Assembly (NCBI RefSeq): GCF_900112585.1
Contig: NZ_FOLY01000005.1
Location: 124,001-188,000 of the forward strand
DNA length: 64,000 bases
Direction: 5' to 3'
Source: Kushneria avicenniae
Lineage (GTDB): Bacteria > Pseudomonadota > Gammaproteobacteria > Pseudomonadales > Halomonadaceae
Shown piece by piece: positions 10,597 to 18,887 of this stretch. The position numbers and the translations under genes are program-made. Every line of letters begins with the position of its first letter. The stretch's first letter is position 1. Below the pieces are notes generated by a model. That model searched no databases, was not told the DNA's origin, and saw only the letters and a list, made by a program, of their open reading frames with translations.

Positions 10597-12417
10597 TCAG
10601 CGCGCCAGCGGCTGCGTTTTCTCTTCCAGCCAGGTGCGGGTGTCGTCATCAAGCGTGGGGGCCAGACGCTCGAACACTGTGCGGTGATAGTCATCCAGCC
10701 AGGCGATCTCGTCATCACGCAGCAGTGAGCGCTCGATCAGGCGGGGATCGATAGGACACAGGGTGAGCGTTTCAAATTCGAGAAACGCCTCAGCATCAAT
10801 CCCTGTGCCGTCGGTTACTCGGCGATTGGCGACCAGATTTTCGATGCGAATGCCCCACTGGTTCGGGCGATAGAGCCCCGGCTCGATCGAGGTGATCATG
10901 CCCTCACGCATGGCGGTCTGGGGTGTGGGCATCGCCCCGCGCGAGATGACCTGTGGGCCTTCATGCACGTTGAGGCAATAGCCCACCCCGTGGCCGGTGC
11001 CGTGGCCGTAATCGAGGCCGGCTGCCCACAGCGGTGCCCGGGCGATGGCATCCAGTCGCGGTGCTTCGATGCCTTCCGGGAAGCGGGTGCGCGATAGCGC
11101 CATCATGCCCTTGAGCACACGGGTGTAGTCGGCCTTCTGGGCCGCTGTCGGCTCGCCGACCGGAATGACCCGGGTGATATCGGTGGTGCCGTCCAGATAC
11201 TGGGCACCGGAGTCGATCAGCAGCAATCCCTGACCTTCGATATTTGAGTGCGCCGCCTCGGTGGCGCGGTAATGCGGCAGGGCGCCATTGGCGTTGAAAC
11301 CGGCAATGGTGGGAAAGCTGCGCGAGATGAAGTGCTTCTCCCGCGTGCGCTCGGCGGTCAGACGCGCGTCGATGGTCAGCTCATCAAGGGCATCGCCGCT
11401 GGCCAGCGTCATATCGAGCCAGCACAGGAAACGACACAGCGCGGCGCCGTCGCGGGCCATGGCGGCACGGACGTGATCGATCTCTGACGCGCTCTTGCAC
11501 GCCTTGGCAAGCGTGGTCGGCTGAAAGGATTCCACCCGCGTGATGTGTGCCGGCAGGGCCTGAATCAGCGCGAGCGTGACCCGGGCCGGGTCGATCAGAA
11601 GCCGCGTGGCCTCGGGTAGACGAGCCAGATGATCGCGGATGTCGGCATAGTCATGCAGCACGACGCCGTCGTCGGCCAGTGTCTCGTGAAGGGCGTCCGA
11701 TACCTTGTCCTGGTCGATAAAGAGCCGGGTATGGTGGGCATCCACCAGCGCATGGGCCAGAAACACCGGGTTGTAGTCCACGTCGCTGCCGCGCAGATTG
11801 AACAGCCAGGCAATGTCATCCAGCGTCGAGATCAGGTGCGTGTCAGCGTTGGCCTCATTCATGGCCTGATAGAGCCGGGTCAGGCGCTCGGCACGCGTCT
11901 GGTCGACAAAGGCTTCGTCATGGGCCGTTATCGTTTCCTGGGGCAGAGCAGGGCGATCGACCCATATCTCCTCGAGCAGATCCCGATCGCTTTTGATCGT
12001 CACGCGCTCTCCCAGACGGGCTTTGAAGGCGCGATAGGCCGCCAGCGGCAGCACTGTACCATCAAGCCCAAGCGTCGTGGGTCCGGGGTAGTTAACGTCG
12101 AGCCAATCGACCGGCGCCAGAATCTGCTGGCCCTGATCGACCTTCATCATCTCGATGCCGCTGCCCCTGAGCTCCTGCTCGGCCTGCACCCAGTAGCGAC
12201 TGTCGACCCAAAGCCCTGCAAAGTCATGGGTGACCAGCAGCGTGCCCACCGAGCCGGTGAAGCCGGTCAGCCATTCGCGTCCCTGCCAGTGACCGGGCAG
12301 ATACTCCGACAGATGCGGGTCGGAGGAGGGCACCAGCCAGGCATCGAGATTGCGCTGCGTCATGATCTGTCGCAGGGCATGAACGCGCTGGTCCGGGGTG
12401 TCGATGGCATGGGTCAT
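10597..12417 (-). CDS. pepP: M24B Xaa-Pro aminopeptidase (aminopeptidase P), long form
   Basis: A 606-residue protein with the three-domain layout of long aminopeptidases P: two creatinase-like N-terminal domains and a C-terminal pita-bread metallopeptidase. Metal-site motifs are LLIDSGAQYLDGTTDITR (two Asp), HGTGHGVG (His, near residue 468) and the later SIEPGLY and ENL segments (Glu). It releases N-terminal residues ahead of proline in peptides. It overlaps the upstream POT transporter gene by 4 bp, suggesting one operon for peptide uptake and cytoplasmic breakdown. Confidence 0.92.
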   Translation of the reverse strand: MTHAIDTPDQRVHALRQIMTQRNLDAWLVPSSDPHLSEYLPGHWQGREWLTGFTGSVGTLLVTHDFAGLWVDSRYWVQAEQELRGSGIEMMKVDQGQQILAPVDWLDVNYPGPTTLGLDGTVLPLAAYRAFKARLGERVTIKSDRDLLEEIWVDRPALPQETITAHDEAFVDQTRAERLTRLYQAMNEANADTHLISTLDDIAWLFNLRGSDVDYNPVFLAHALVDAHHTRLFIDQDKVSDALHETLADDGVVLHDYADIRDHLARLPEATRLLIDPARVTLALIQALPAHITRVESFQPTTLAKACKSASEIDHVRAAMARDGAALCRFLCWLDMTLASGDALDELTIDARLTAERTREKHFISRSFPTIAGFNANGALPHYRATEAAHSNIEGQGLLLIDSGAQYLDGTTDITRVIPVGEPTAAQKADYTRVLKGMMALSRTRFPEGIEAPRLDAIARAPLWAAGLDYGHGTGHGVGYCLNVHEGPQVISRGAMPTPQTAMREGMITSIEPGLYRPNQWGIRIENLVANRRVTDGTGIDAEAFLEFETLTLCPIDPRLIERSLLRDDEIAWLDDYHRTVFERLAPTLDDDTRTWLEEKTQPLAR

Positions 12418-13952
12418 TGCGGCGTCTCCGAAGGGGCGGTGTCACTCTGGTGATGGTGGGCCAGCAGCCGGCGGATGGGGCTGATCAATACCATGAGTAT
12501 GACCGCCCCGATCAGCAGCGCCAGTGCGCAGCGCCCGAAAAGTTCGGGTAACTGGGTGACATGTTCGGGGCTGACATGGCCGCCGATCAGCCCGGCGATC
12601 AGGTTGCCCAGCGCCGTGGCGGCAAACCAGATGCCCATGATCTGGCCGCGCATGGACATCGGTGCCAATTCGGTCATGGTCGACAGCCCTACCGGGCTCA
12701 GGCAGAGCTCACCCAGCGTCAGCAGCAACAGGCTCGCGACCACCCATAATGGCGAGACCAGTTCGGCGCCGCCGATCACCTGCCAGGCGGCCATCATCAT
12801 CAGGCCAAAGCCTGCGGCCGCAAACACGAGCCCGGCGCTGAACTTGGCAACGCTTGACGGTTCGAAGCCGCGTCGTGCCATGGCCGGCCACAGCCAGCCA
12901 AACAGCGGTGCCAGCACGATGATGAACAGCGGATTGAGCGACTGAAACCAGAGCACCGGAATCTCGAAGCCCAGTACCTGACGATTGGTGTAATCCGAAG
13001 CAAACAGATTATAGGAGGTGGGCTGTTGCTCGAACGAGGCCCAGAACAGCGCCGCTGCCATGAACAGGATCAGACAGACCACGACACGGGCCTGCTCGTG
13101 GCGATTGAGGCCGTTGAAAAACATCAGATAGAGGAACCAGCCCAGCACACACAGCCCCACCACATAGCTCATGGTGGTGGCGATGGCGACCGGGTTGAAG
13201 GTAATCACACCGGTCAGGCCGAGCGCAGTGAGCAGGGCAACCAGCAGCAGACATACCGTGACGCCGGTGCCGACATGGCGGCGCTGATTGACGGGCGCGT
13301 CCCAGCTCGACTGGCGTCCGTGCTCCCGGTCAAAGCGCTTCATGGCCGGAATGGCCGTGAGGCGGAAAATGATCAGCGCGATCAGCATGCCGAGGCCGCC
13401 GGCGCCAAAGCCCCAGTGCCAGCCGCCGCTTTCCATGGCAAGACCCGTGATAAGCGGGGCAATGACGGCACCAAGATTGATCCCCATGTAGAAAATCGAG
13501 AAGCCGCCGTCGCGGCGGGCGTCGCCCTCTTCATAAAGGGTGCCGACCATGACCGAGATACAGGTCTTGAAAATCCCCGAGCCCAGCACGAGCAGAATCA
13601 GCCCGATATAAAACATGGGCGCGCCCCACAGCGCCGACAGCGCGATGGACAGATGGCCCAGCGCGATCAGAACCGAGCCGTACCAGACTGCGCGGCGCTG
13701 GCCCAACCAGTTGTCGGCCAGCCAGCCGCCCGGCAGCGTGCTTAGATAGATCATGCCGCCGAAGATGCCCACGATGGCAGCTGCAGTTTCGCGGGGAATG
13801 CCCAGCCCGCCGTCGGCCAGCGCTGCCGCCATGTAGAGCACCAGCAGCGGGCGAATGCCGTAAAACGAAAAGCGTTCCCACATTTCGGTGAAAAAGAGCG
13901 GTCCCAGCGGACGGGGATGGCCGAAGAAACCGCGATCGGAGGAAGTTGCCAT
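12414..13952 (-). CDS. POT/PTR family proton-dependent di/tripeptide transporter
   Basis: A protein of about 512 residues with 12-14 hydrophobic segments. The family signature FFTEMWERFSFYGIRPLL is near residues 21-38, including the ExxER-like proton-coupling motif, and a second PTR motif (FYMGINLGA) is near residue 150. It imports small peptides with protons. The start at 13952 (ATG) is preferred over an upstream TTG at 13979. A 4-bp ATGA overlap couples it to the aminopeptidase gene, so imported proline-containing peptides could be cut by its partner. Confidence 0.93.
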   Translation of the reverse strand: MATSSDRGFFGHPRPLGPLFFTEMWERFSFYGIRPLLVLYMAAALADGGLGIPRETAAAIVGIFGGMIYLSTLPGGWLADNWLGQRRAVWYGSVLIALGHLSIALSALWGAPMFYIGLILLVLGSGIFKTCISVMVGTLYEEGDARRDGGFSIFYMGINLGAVIAPLITGLAMESGGWHWGFGAGGLGMLIALIIFRLTAIPAMKRFDREHGRQSSWDAPVNQRRHVGTGVTVCLLLVALLTALGLTGVITFNPVAIATTMSYVVGLCVLGWFLYLMFFNGLNRHEQARVVVCLILFMAAALFWASFEQQPTSYNLFASDYTNRQVLGFEIPVLWFQSLNPLFIIVLAPLFGWLWPAMARRGFEPSSVAKFSAGLVFAAAGFGLMMMAAWQVIGGAELVSPLWVVASLLLLTLGELCLSPVGLSTMTELAPMSMRGQIMGIWFAATALGNLIAGLIGGHVSPEHVTQLPELFGRCALALLIGAVILMVLISPIRRLLAHHHQSDTAPSETPQ

Positions 13953-14116
13953 AAACGATATCCAGCAGATAAGGCACAAGACCGGAAAGGCAGAGGGTGC
14001 CGGTGATTAACGTCGTGCACCATACGAGCCGGCGACAAGGGGTGCAATTCCCCGTTGTGATCACCCTATGGCACCGCGGCGGGCATATCGCTTTTTCAGG
14101 CGCGTGACAAACAGGA

Positions 14117-14147
14117 TTGGGTAAGTCGCGCCGCGCTTTCCTATACT
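14117..14147 (+). promoter_or_regulatory. Candidate promoter for the 14178 gene
   Basis: TATACT (14142-14147) has a TTGGGT element 19 bp upstream, about 30 bp before the ATG. The spacing is longer than ideal, so confidence is limited. Confidence 0.35.
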
Positions 14148-14177
14148 TTATCTGAATCAACTTTTCAGGGATGAGTC

Positions 14178-14546
14178 ATGAACGTACACAAGGGATTCTG
14201 GTGTGCCGGCGCGATGGTGCTGGCGATGAGCGGTCTGGGGCAGGTGGCGCAGGCAGGATCGGTGGAAGAGTCTGCCGATGTGCCCCAGGCTGACCGCGAG
14301 CTGGTCAACAAATGCCACGAAGCGGCCATGAACAGCAAGGACGGCGATACCTTTGAAAGTTCCCAGCTGCTGATGGATCAGCAAAACGCCGGGGATTACG
14401 AAGAGGGCGAGGAGCTGCTGCTTCACATCAATATGCTGGGCCACGGTACGACCATCTACAATGTCAGCTGCAACGTGGATGAGCAGGGCAACGTGACCTA
14501 TGAGGAGTATCAGAAGGCCGGGACACCGGCAGGCTCCACGCGCTGA
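14178..14546 (+). CDS. Small exported protein of unknown function
   Basis: A 122-residue protein with a clear Sec signal peptide (residues 1-26, cleavage after AQA). The mature domain of about 96 acidic residues carries two cysteines (NKCHEAA and NVSCNVDE) that could form a disulfide. I do not recognise the family. It is monocistronic, with its own likely promoter and a downstream terminator. Periplasmic location is inferred from the signal peptide. Confidence 0.8.
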   Translation: MNVHKGFWCAGAMVLAMSGLGQVAQAGSVEESADVPQADRELVNKCHEAAMNSKDGDTFESSQLLMDQQNAGDYEEGEELLLHINMLGHGTTIYNVSCNVDEQGNVTYEEYQKAGTPAGSTR

Positions 14547-14572
14547 CCCAGTTGATGCTGGAGTCAGTCATG

Positions 14573-14601
14573 TCAAAAAGGCCCTGTTCGGGGCCTTTCT
14601 G
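14573..14601 (+). terminator. Terminator after the 14178 gene
   Basis: The stem AAAGGCCC / GGGGCCTTT is followed by TCT, with an A-run upstream, about 27 bp after the stop codon. The T-tract is short but the hairpin is strong. Confidence 0.75.
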
Positions 14602-14633
14602 CTGTCAGGAGAGCATATGCCGGAGAGCACGTG

Positions 14634-15143
14634 ATGCTGTCACTGTGTGAGGACACTGCCTTTACCATCGACACGCCCGTCGGCGTGATCAGTGATACGC
14701 ACGGTCTGCTGCGCGATGAGGCGCTCAGGGCGGTCGAGGGCTGTGCGCTGATCCTGCATCTGGGCGATGTCGGTGACCCGGCCATTCTCGAGCGACTGGC
14801 CGAGCGAGCCCCCCTGATCGCGGTACGTGGCAATATCGATCGGGAAACGTGGTGCGAGGCGCTGCCGATGCGTCGCGATATCGTGGTCAACGGCTGGCGA
14901 CTGCATCTGGTGCACGATATTGCCGACTTCAACCCGGATACGATGTGTGACGCCGTGCTGCACGGGCACTCCCACAAGCCGCGCCAGCAGTGGGTCGAGA
15001 AAGAATCGGGGGACAGGCGGCTTTATTTCAATCCGGGCAGTGCCGGCAAGCGTCGTTTCAGACTTCCGATCACTGCCGGCAGGCTGGGTGCCGGCGAGCA
15101 CCGGCTGTGCAGCGGCGTGATGCATTTCGTGCTGGCGAGCTGA
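14634..15143 (+). CDS. YfcE/MJ0936-type metallophosphodiesterase
   Basis: A 169-residue calcineurin-like phosphoesterase of the small YfcE class. Metal-binding motifs appear in order: SDTHG (about residue 20), LGDVGD (about 44), GNID (about 66), HD, HGHSH (about 111) and NPGS (about 131). E. coli YfcE hydrolyses phosphodiesters with manganese; the physiological substrate is unknown. A GTG at 14631 is also possible, but the ATG at 14634 sits well behind GGAGAG. Confidence 0.88.
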   Translation: MLSLCEDTAFTIDTPVGVISDTHGLLRDEALRAVEGCALILHLGDVGDPAILERLAERAPLIAVRGNIDRETWCEALPMRRDIVVNGWRLHLVHDIADFNPDTMCDAVLHGHSHKPRQQWVEKESGDRRLYFNPGSAGKRRFRLPITAGRLGAGEHRLCSGVMHFVLAS

Positions 15144-15192
15144 TGCCCGGCGCTCGCCGGGCATCAGGGATCGGTCGTATGAGCGAATCGCG

Positions 15193-16038
15193 TTACATCG
15201 GCGGAACGGTACCGTCGAGCCCAACGATCACAATTTTCGCCTGCACGGGCGAGGCAGACAGATCACCGCCCACAAAGACGGCTTCGCCTTTCTTGATATC
15301 GTCCATGGTGGCTTTCTGAACGGCCACCACCGGCACATCCCGAGGCACCATGATCTGCTTTTGGCCGTCACCGTAATCCACGGTCAGCGTCATCATGCCC
15401 TGGTCGCCGCTGCCGGCTGTTGTATCGTTGTCGGCCTGGCTGACGGTGCCATTGGTCATGGTGGAGCCACCGCCGGCGCCGCCCATTTTACCGCTGTCGG
15501 CCTGGTTGACGGTGCCATTGGTCATGGTGGAACCACCGCCGGCGCCGCCCATTTTACCGCTGTCGGCCTGGCTGACGGTGCCGTTGGTCATGGTCGAGCC
15601 ACCACCAGACCCACCCATCTTCCCGCCTGACGAACCGCTCTGGTCATGGCCGCGCGGGGTATCCCACGGATAGTCGCCCTCACCGGTGCCCTTCATGGAT
15701 TCCGGAAAGACGACCACTTCCAGCGCTCTGGAGGGCTGGCCGTTTTCACCCGGCGCGTTGGCGGTGCCGATGAAGGTGCCTTCCTTGATCGCATCAAGGC
15801 TCGAGGGCGTGACGCCGGCCAGGCGGGTGTCATCACTCAGGCGCACCTCATGGGTCTGGCCGTCGCCGGTCGATTCGACGCTGAAGCCATGATCGCTGAC
15901 GGCGGTGATGGTGCCGCGCAGGTGCTCGGGCGCCTTGCCTTGTTGATCGTTTGCCAGGGCCGTGCCTGCCGAGAGGGCACCCGCCAGCGCAACGGCCGAG
16001 GCCAGCAGGGTGGGGCGGGCGATGTTGAACAGATTCAT
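15193..16038 (-). CDS. Exported protein with glycine-rich tandem-repeat middle (DUF5666-like ends)
   Basis: A 281-residue protein with a Sec signal peptide (residues 1-29, cleavage after ALA). An N-terminal beta-rich domain (GTITAVSDHGFSVES) resembles DUF5666-type repeats. It is followed by a low-complexity Gly/Ser/Met/Thr region of three 22-residue repeats (KMGGAGGGSTMTNG core, residues about 138-203) and a C-terminal beta domain ending VGLDGTVPPM. The ATG follows a strong GGAGGTTATGC. The function is unknown. The repeats look like a flexible periplasmic linker. Confidence 0.8.
   Translation of the reverse strand: MNLFNIARPTLLASAVALAGALSAGTALANDQQGKAPEHLRGTITAVSDHGFSVESTGDGQTHEVRLSDDTRLAGVTPSSLDAIKEGTFIGTANAPGENGQPSRALEVVVFPESMKGTGEGDYPWDTPRGHDQSGSSGGKMGGSGGGSTMTNGTVSQADSGKMGGAGGGSTMTNGTVNQADSGKMGGAGGGSTMTNGTVSQADNDTTAGSGDQGMMTLTVDYGDGQKQIMVPRDVPVVAVQKATMDDIKKGEAVFVGGDLSASPVQAKIVIVGLDGTVPPM
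15431..15628 (-). repeat. Three tandem 66-bp repeats inside the 15193 gene
   Basis: Units begin at 15431, 15497 and 15563, each exactly 66 bp and in frame, so copy changes keep the reading frame. The first two are nearly identical at DNA level; the third has diverged at its end. Recent duplication is likely. Confidence 0.95.
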
Positions 16039-16173
16039 GCATAACCTCCATGTCGGATGAAAGGCGGGTCGGCATCGTAACGCCGGCGTCCCGTGTGTCC
16101 TTCAGTTCAGCCTGGCATCAGCTTTTGTCAAACAGGAGAGAAAAAGACACGACCAAAGCATCAGGCGCTCGGG

Positions 16174-16986
16174 CTAGATGCCCGCATACCAGGTGTAACC
16201 GCGATCCTCCCAGTAGCCACCCTTGCCGCCTTGGATATCATCAAAATGCGCCACCAGTGTGATGCCCTTGAGATACTTGGCCATCTTGTAGCCGAGCTGT
16301 CGCTCCACCCGCAGGCGCAGCGGCGCGCCGTTGCCCACCGGCAGCGGTTCTCCGTTGAGCGAGTGCGCCAGCAGGGTCTGCGGATGAAAGGCCGCGACCA
16401 TGTCGATGCTTTCGTAATAGTTGTGCTCGCCATCGAGCTGATCCATGCAGTGAAAGACCACATAGCGCGCCGAGGGTCGGACACCGGCCTGTTCCAGAAT
16501 GTCGCCCAGTACCGGACCGGACCACTGGCCGATGGCGCTCCAGCCCTCCACGCAGTCATGGCGGGTAATCTGGGTGCGTGCCGGCATCGATCGGAGCGTG
16601 TCCAGCGAAAGCGCCAGTGGGGTATTGACCAGGCCGCCGACCGTGAGGCGCCAGTCGGCAAAATCGTTGGCGGCCAGATTTCGATACAGTGCGGTCTGTG
16701 GATCTACCGTGCCGTTGGGGCGAAAGACCGGCGAGATCATCGAGGCCGGGTATTCGACCGCCAGTGATTCACGCCCGGCCAGCAGCCGCTGCGCCTTCAG
16801 ATTGAGCGTCTCGGCGCTGCCGAGCAGCGAGATAACGGCATCGTTTTCGGACAGCCGGTCGCAGCCGGCCAGACCCAGCGCGGCAGCTCCCAGCAGGGAG
16901 CGCTGCAGCAGGGTACGGCGCGTAAGGGTACGGCGCGTAAGGGTACGGCGAGTCAGGGAGATATCCGACGGCGGGCGACGACTCAT
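16174..16986 (-). CDS. Tat-exported molybdopterin oxidoreductase, sulfite-oxidase/YedY fold
   Basis: A 270-residue protein. Its N-terminus carries three successive twin-arginine copies (RR at 13-14, 18-19 and 23-24), then a hydrophobic segment and a lipobox-like LAGC (Cys42). The catalytic domain contains TRHDCVEGW, whose Cys145 should ligate molybdenum, and GAPLRLRVERQLGYK, typical of oxidoreductases of the MsrP (YedY) and sulfite oxidase family. The likely role is a periplasmic reductase or oxidase fed through the cytochrome b encoded immediately upstream. The start at 16986 forms an ATGA overlap with that gene, and a longer upstream frame is rejected. The substrate is unknown. Confidence 0.88.
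   Translation of the reverse strand: MSRRPPSDISLTRRTLTRRTLTRRTLLQRSLLGAAALGLAGCDRLSENDAVISLLGSAETLNLKAQRLLAGRESLAVEYPASMISPVFRPNGTVDPQTALYRNLAANDFADWRLTVGGLVNTPLALSLDTLRSMPARTQITRHDCVEGWSAIGQWSGPVLGDILEQAGVRPSARYVVFHCMDQLDGEHNYYESIDMVAAFHPQTLLAHSLNGEPLPVGNGAPLRLRVERQLGYKMAKYLKGITLVAHFDDIQGGKGGYWEDRGYTWYAGI
16911..16955 (-). repeat. Three 15-bp tandem repeats multiplying the Tat motif
   Basis: GGGTACGGCGCGTAA occurs twice in perfect tandem (16911, 16926), followed by a variant ending AGTCA (16941). On the coding strand each unit encodes five residues, LTRRT, giving three twin-arginine pairs. Confidence 0.93.
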
Positions 16987-17855
16987 GACGGGGACTCCGG
17001 CTCGGAAGATGATGATCGGCGAGGGACGCGTCCGGTGATCATGCCGCGCAGCTGGCGCAGCGGATGGGACAGCAGCACCATCGCTACGTGGACCACGGCA
17101 AACAGCACCAGTGAAAAGGCGGTGATGAAGTGAATCGAGCGGGCACTCTGGCGTCCGCCGAACAGATCCAGCAGCCAGGGGGCGGCGGCGTTGATGGTAG
17201 GAGACATGCACAGACCGGTCACGATCATCAGCGGCAGCGCCACAAACACCACGCTCAGATAGCTCAGCTTCTGCAGGCTGTTGTACTTGCCCGAGTGGGC
17301 ATGAAAGCGCAGCTTCAGATGGTTGATGATATCCCGGCCCAGTCCGCGCCAGTCACGTCCGCTCAGCCAGAAGTTGCGCCGAAAGTGGCCGGTCCACAGG
17401 GCATACAGGGCAAAGAGCGCGCCGCTGATGGCAAACAGCCAGGCAAAGAAGAAGTGCCATACCCGGCCCATGCTCAGAAACTGATAGCTCGGCAGTGTCA
17501 CCCAGGCGGGGAAACCGCGCACGCTCTCGCCTGAATAGCCCAGAACGCCGGTGGTGGTGAACTGCCACGGACCCAGGGCGGTGACGCCGTGGACACTGCC
17601 ATCCGCGCCGCGCATGGCATACATCTCGAGCCAGGGCGCGTCGAAGTGGGAGGCGCTGCCCCAGTACAGCGCCGGATGAGCGTTGAAGATCTGCAGGCCG
17701 CTGAGCAGCAGGACGATCATGCACCAGAGATTGATCCAGTGCCAGGCGCGCACCGGGAGGCGGTGACGCAGCCGGCGTGAACGGCCGTGATCAGGTGTGT
17801 GTTCGGGCATACCCATACCCCGGAAGAAGTGGCGTACTGCAGTATGGGTCGACAT
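16983..17855 (-). CDS. Cytochrome b561-family membrane subunit
   Basis: A protein of about 290 residues with four to five transmembrane helices and histidines placed for heme b, in RAWHWINLW, VWHFFFAW, SIHFITAF and VVHVAMV. This is the di-heme cytochrome b561 (Ni/Fe-hydrogenase b-type) fold, which passes quinol electrons to periplasmic enzymes. The 4-bp overlap with the molybdopterin protein gene makes it that protein's probable electron donor, analogous to MsrQ but of a different family. ATG 17855 is chosen; GTG 17861 and ATG 17816 are alternatives. Confidence 0.87.
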   Translation of the reverse strand: MSTHTAVRHFFRGMGMPEHTPDHGRSRRLRHRLPVRAWHWINLWCMIVLLLSGLQIFNAHPALYWGSASHFDAPWLEMYAMRGADGSVHGVTALGPWQFTTTGVLGYSGESVRGFPAWVTLPSYQFLSMGRVWHFFFAWLFAISGALFALYALWTGHFRRNFWLSGRDWRGLGRDIINHLKLRFHAHSGKYNSLQKLSYLSVVFVALPLMIVTGLCMSPTINAAAPWLLDLFGGRQSARSIHFITAFSLVLFAVVHVAMVLLSHPLRQLRGMITGRVPRRSSSSEPESPS

Positions 17856-17906
17856 CGACACGTTCAGCCAGTCGTGGCGGGCGGGCAGGAGGTAGTACGC
17901 CGCTTG

Positions 17907-17940
17907 AAAAAACCAACGCCGCCTGAAATGGCGGCGTTGT
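17907..17940 (-). terminator. Terminator of the 17979 gene (minus strand)
   Basis: Read on the minus strand, a perfect 9-bp stem (AACGCCGCC / GGCGGCGTT, 6-nt loop) is followed by GG and six T residues, 39 bp after the stop codon. Confidence 0.88.
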
Positions 17941-17978
17941 ACAACAGTGATGCCCGCTTGAGCGGGTGCACTCGAAAA

Positions 17979-18245
17979 CTATTGGCTCGGGTCGCCGGCG
18001 CGCCAGGCCATTGATGACACAAACGAGGACGAGCCGCTGATCAGGGCTTCGGTGACACCGCACTCGGCGCACCAGGTCTGGCTTTTCGCCTGGCCCAGGC
18101 GAGCGTTGGTGGTACGAATCGACTGACTATCGTTATCGATGTAGATGCACTCAAGCGGCGTATCGCGCGGCGGCGCCTGCTCGGTCATCAGGGTATAGCC
18201 GCCTTCGCGGACGACGTTGCGATAATCGCTGGAAATACCTGCCAT
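17979..18245 (-). CDS. Small hypothetical protein with CxxC motif
   Basis: An 88-residue soluble, probably cytoplasmic protein without a signal peptide. It contains WCAECG (CxxC) near residues 58-63 and one more cysteine at LEC (about 33), so metal binding is possible but unproven. I do not recognise the family. A strong terminator downstream and an AAGGAG-type region before the ATG support expression. Its start faces the DUF3072 gene across a 247-bp divergent promoter region. Confidence 0.68.
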   Translation of the reverse strand: MAGISSDYRNVVREGGYTLMTEQAPPRDTPLECIYIDNDSQSIRTTNARLGQAKSQTWCAECGVTEALISGSSSFVSSMAWRAGDPSQ

Positions 18246-18367
18246 GGTTCTACTCCTTGAAACATGTCCTGGGTGCTACAGACCGACTCGCCTTCAATGG
18301 CAATAACGGCTATTACTTATACAATCATTCTACGCAAGCGTACGCCATAACATACGTTGTGCCATGG

Positions 18368-18407
18368 ACAACTCGCCATTGGTCATAGAACAACGCGCTA
18401 CTGGTCA
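18368..18407 (+). promoter_or_regulatory. Tandem 18-bp direct repeat, candidate operator in the divergent region
   Basis: ACAACTCGCCATTGGTCA (18368-18385) and ACAACGCGCTACTGGTCA (18390-18407) match at 15 of 18 positions with a 22-bp period, about two helical turns. A TATATT -10-like element (18447-18452) with no good -35 follows, as expected for an activator-dependent promoter of the 18493 gene. Confidence 0.5.
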
Positions 18408-18492
18408 AGGATAGCGGGCCCTGCGTGCACCGCGCGCATAATCGTCTATATTTTTATCCAGTATCGACACGCCCGTTCACGGAGAGAACCGC

Positions 18493-18723
18493 ATGACGAA
18501 TCGCACGGAAGACCCGAGTCATAACGATCAGGCCAGTAACCTCGAAAAGGACCCCAACGACTGGGCCACCGGCGACGAAAGCATGACCGGTGCGCAGGCC
18601 TCCTATCTGCGTACGCTGTGCGAGGAAGCCGGCGTCGATTTTGACGAGAACCTCAGCAAGGCCGATGCCTCTAAAATGATCGACGAGCTTCAGCACAGGA
18701 CCGGGCGCGGCGAAGACCACTGA
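18493..18723 (+). CDS. DUF3072 family protein
   Basis: A 76-residue acidic protein with the DUF3072 core: DPNDWATGDESMTGAQ, SYLRTLCEEAG, then KADASKMIDELQ. The family is small, cytoplasmic and uncharacterised; the core resembles a short helical DNA- or protein-binding module, which is inference. GGAGAG precedes the ATG and a terminator follows, so it is monocistronic. Confidence 0.88.
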   Translation: MTNRTEDPSHNDQASNLEKDPNDWATGDESMTGAQASYLRTLCEEAGVDFDENLSKADASKMIDELQHRTGRGEDH

Positions 18724-18761
18724 TCCTGTTGCCATATCATCAAGGGTATTTGAAACATCAA

Positions 18762-18782
18762 GGCGCCTGCGGGCGCTTTTTT
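18762..18782 (+). terminator. Terminator after the DUF3072 gene
   Basis: A GCGCC / GGCGC hairpin with a 4-nt loop is followed by six T residues, about 40 bp after the stop. Confidence 0.85.
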
Positions 18783-18887
18783 CGTGCCCGCCCGATTCCC
18801 TGACGCGCTCGTGCTAAAGTCGTAGGGCTGGCGTATGATTGATGGGTGGCCGGGGCAACGGCCCGGCCCCTTCAACAATCCAGAACA

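Noticed and set aside
15431-15628. CRISPR-like array
   Set aside because: The 66-bp units are contiguous, without spacers, and lie in frame within a protein-coding gene.
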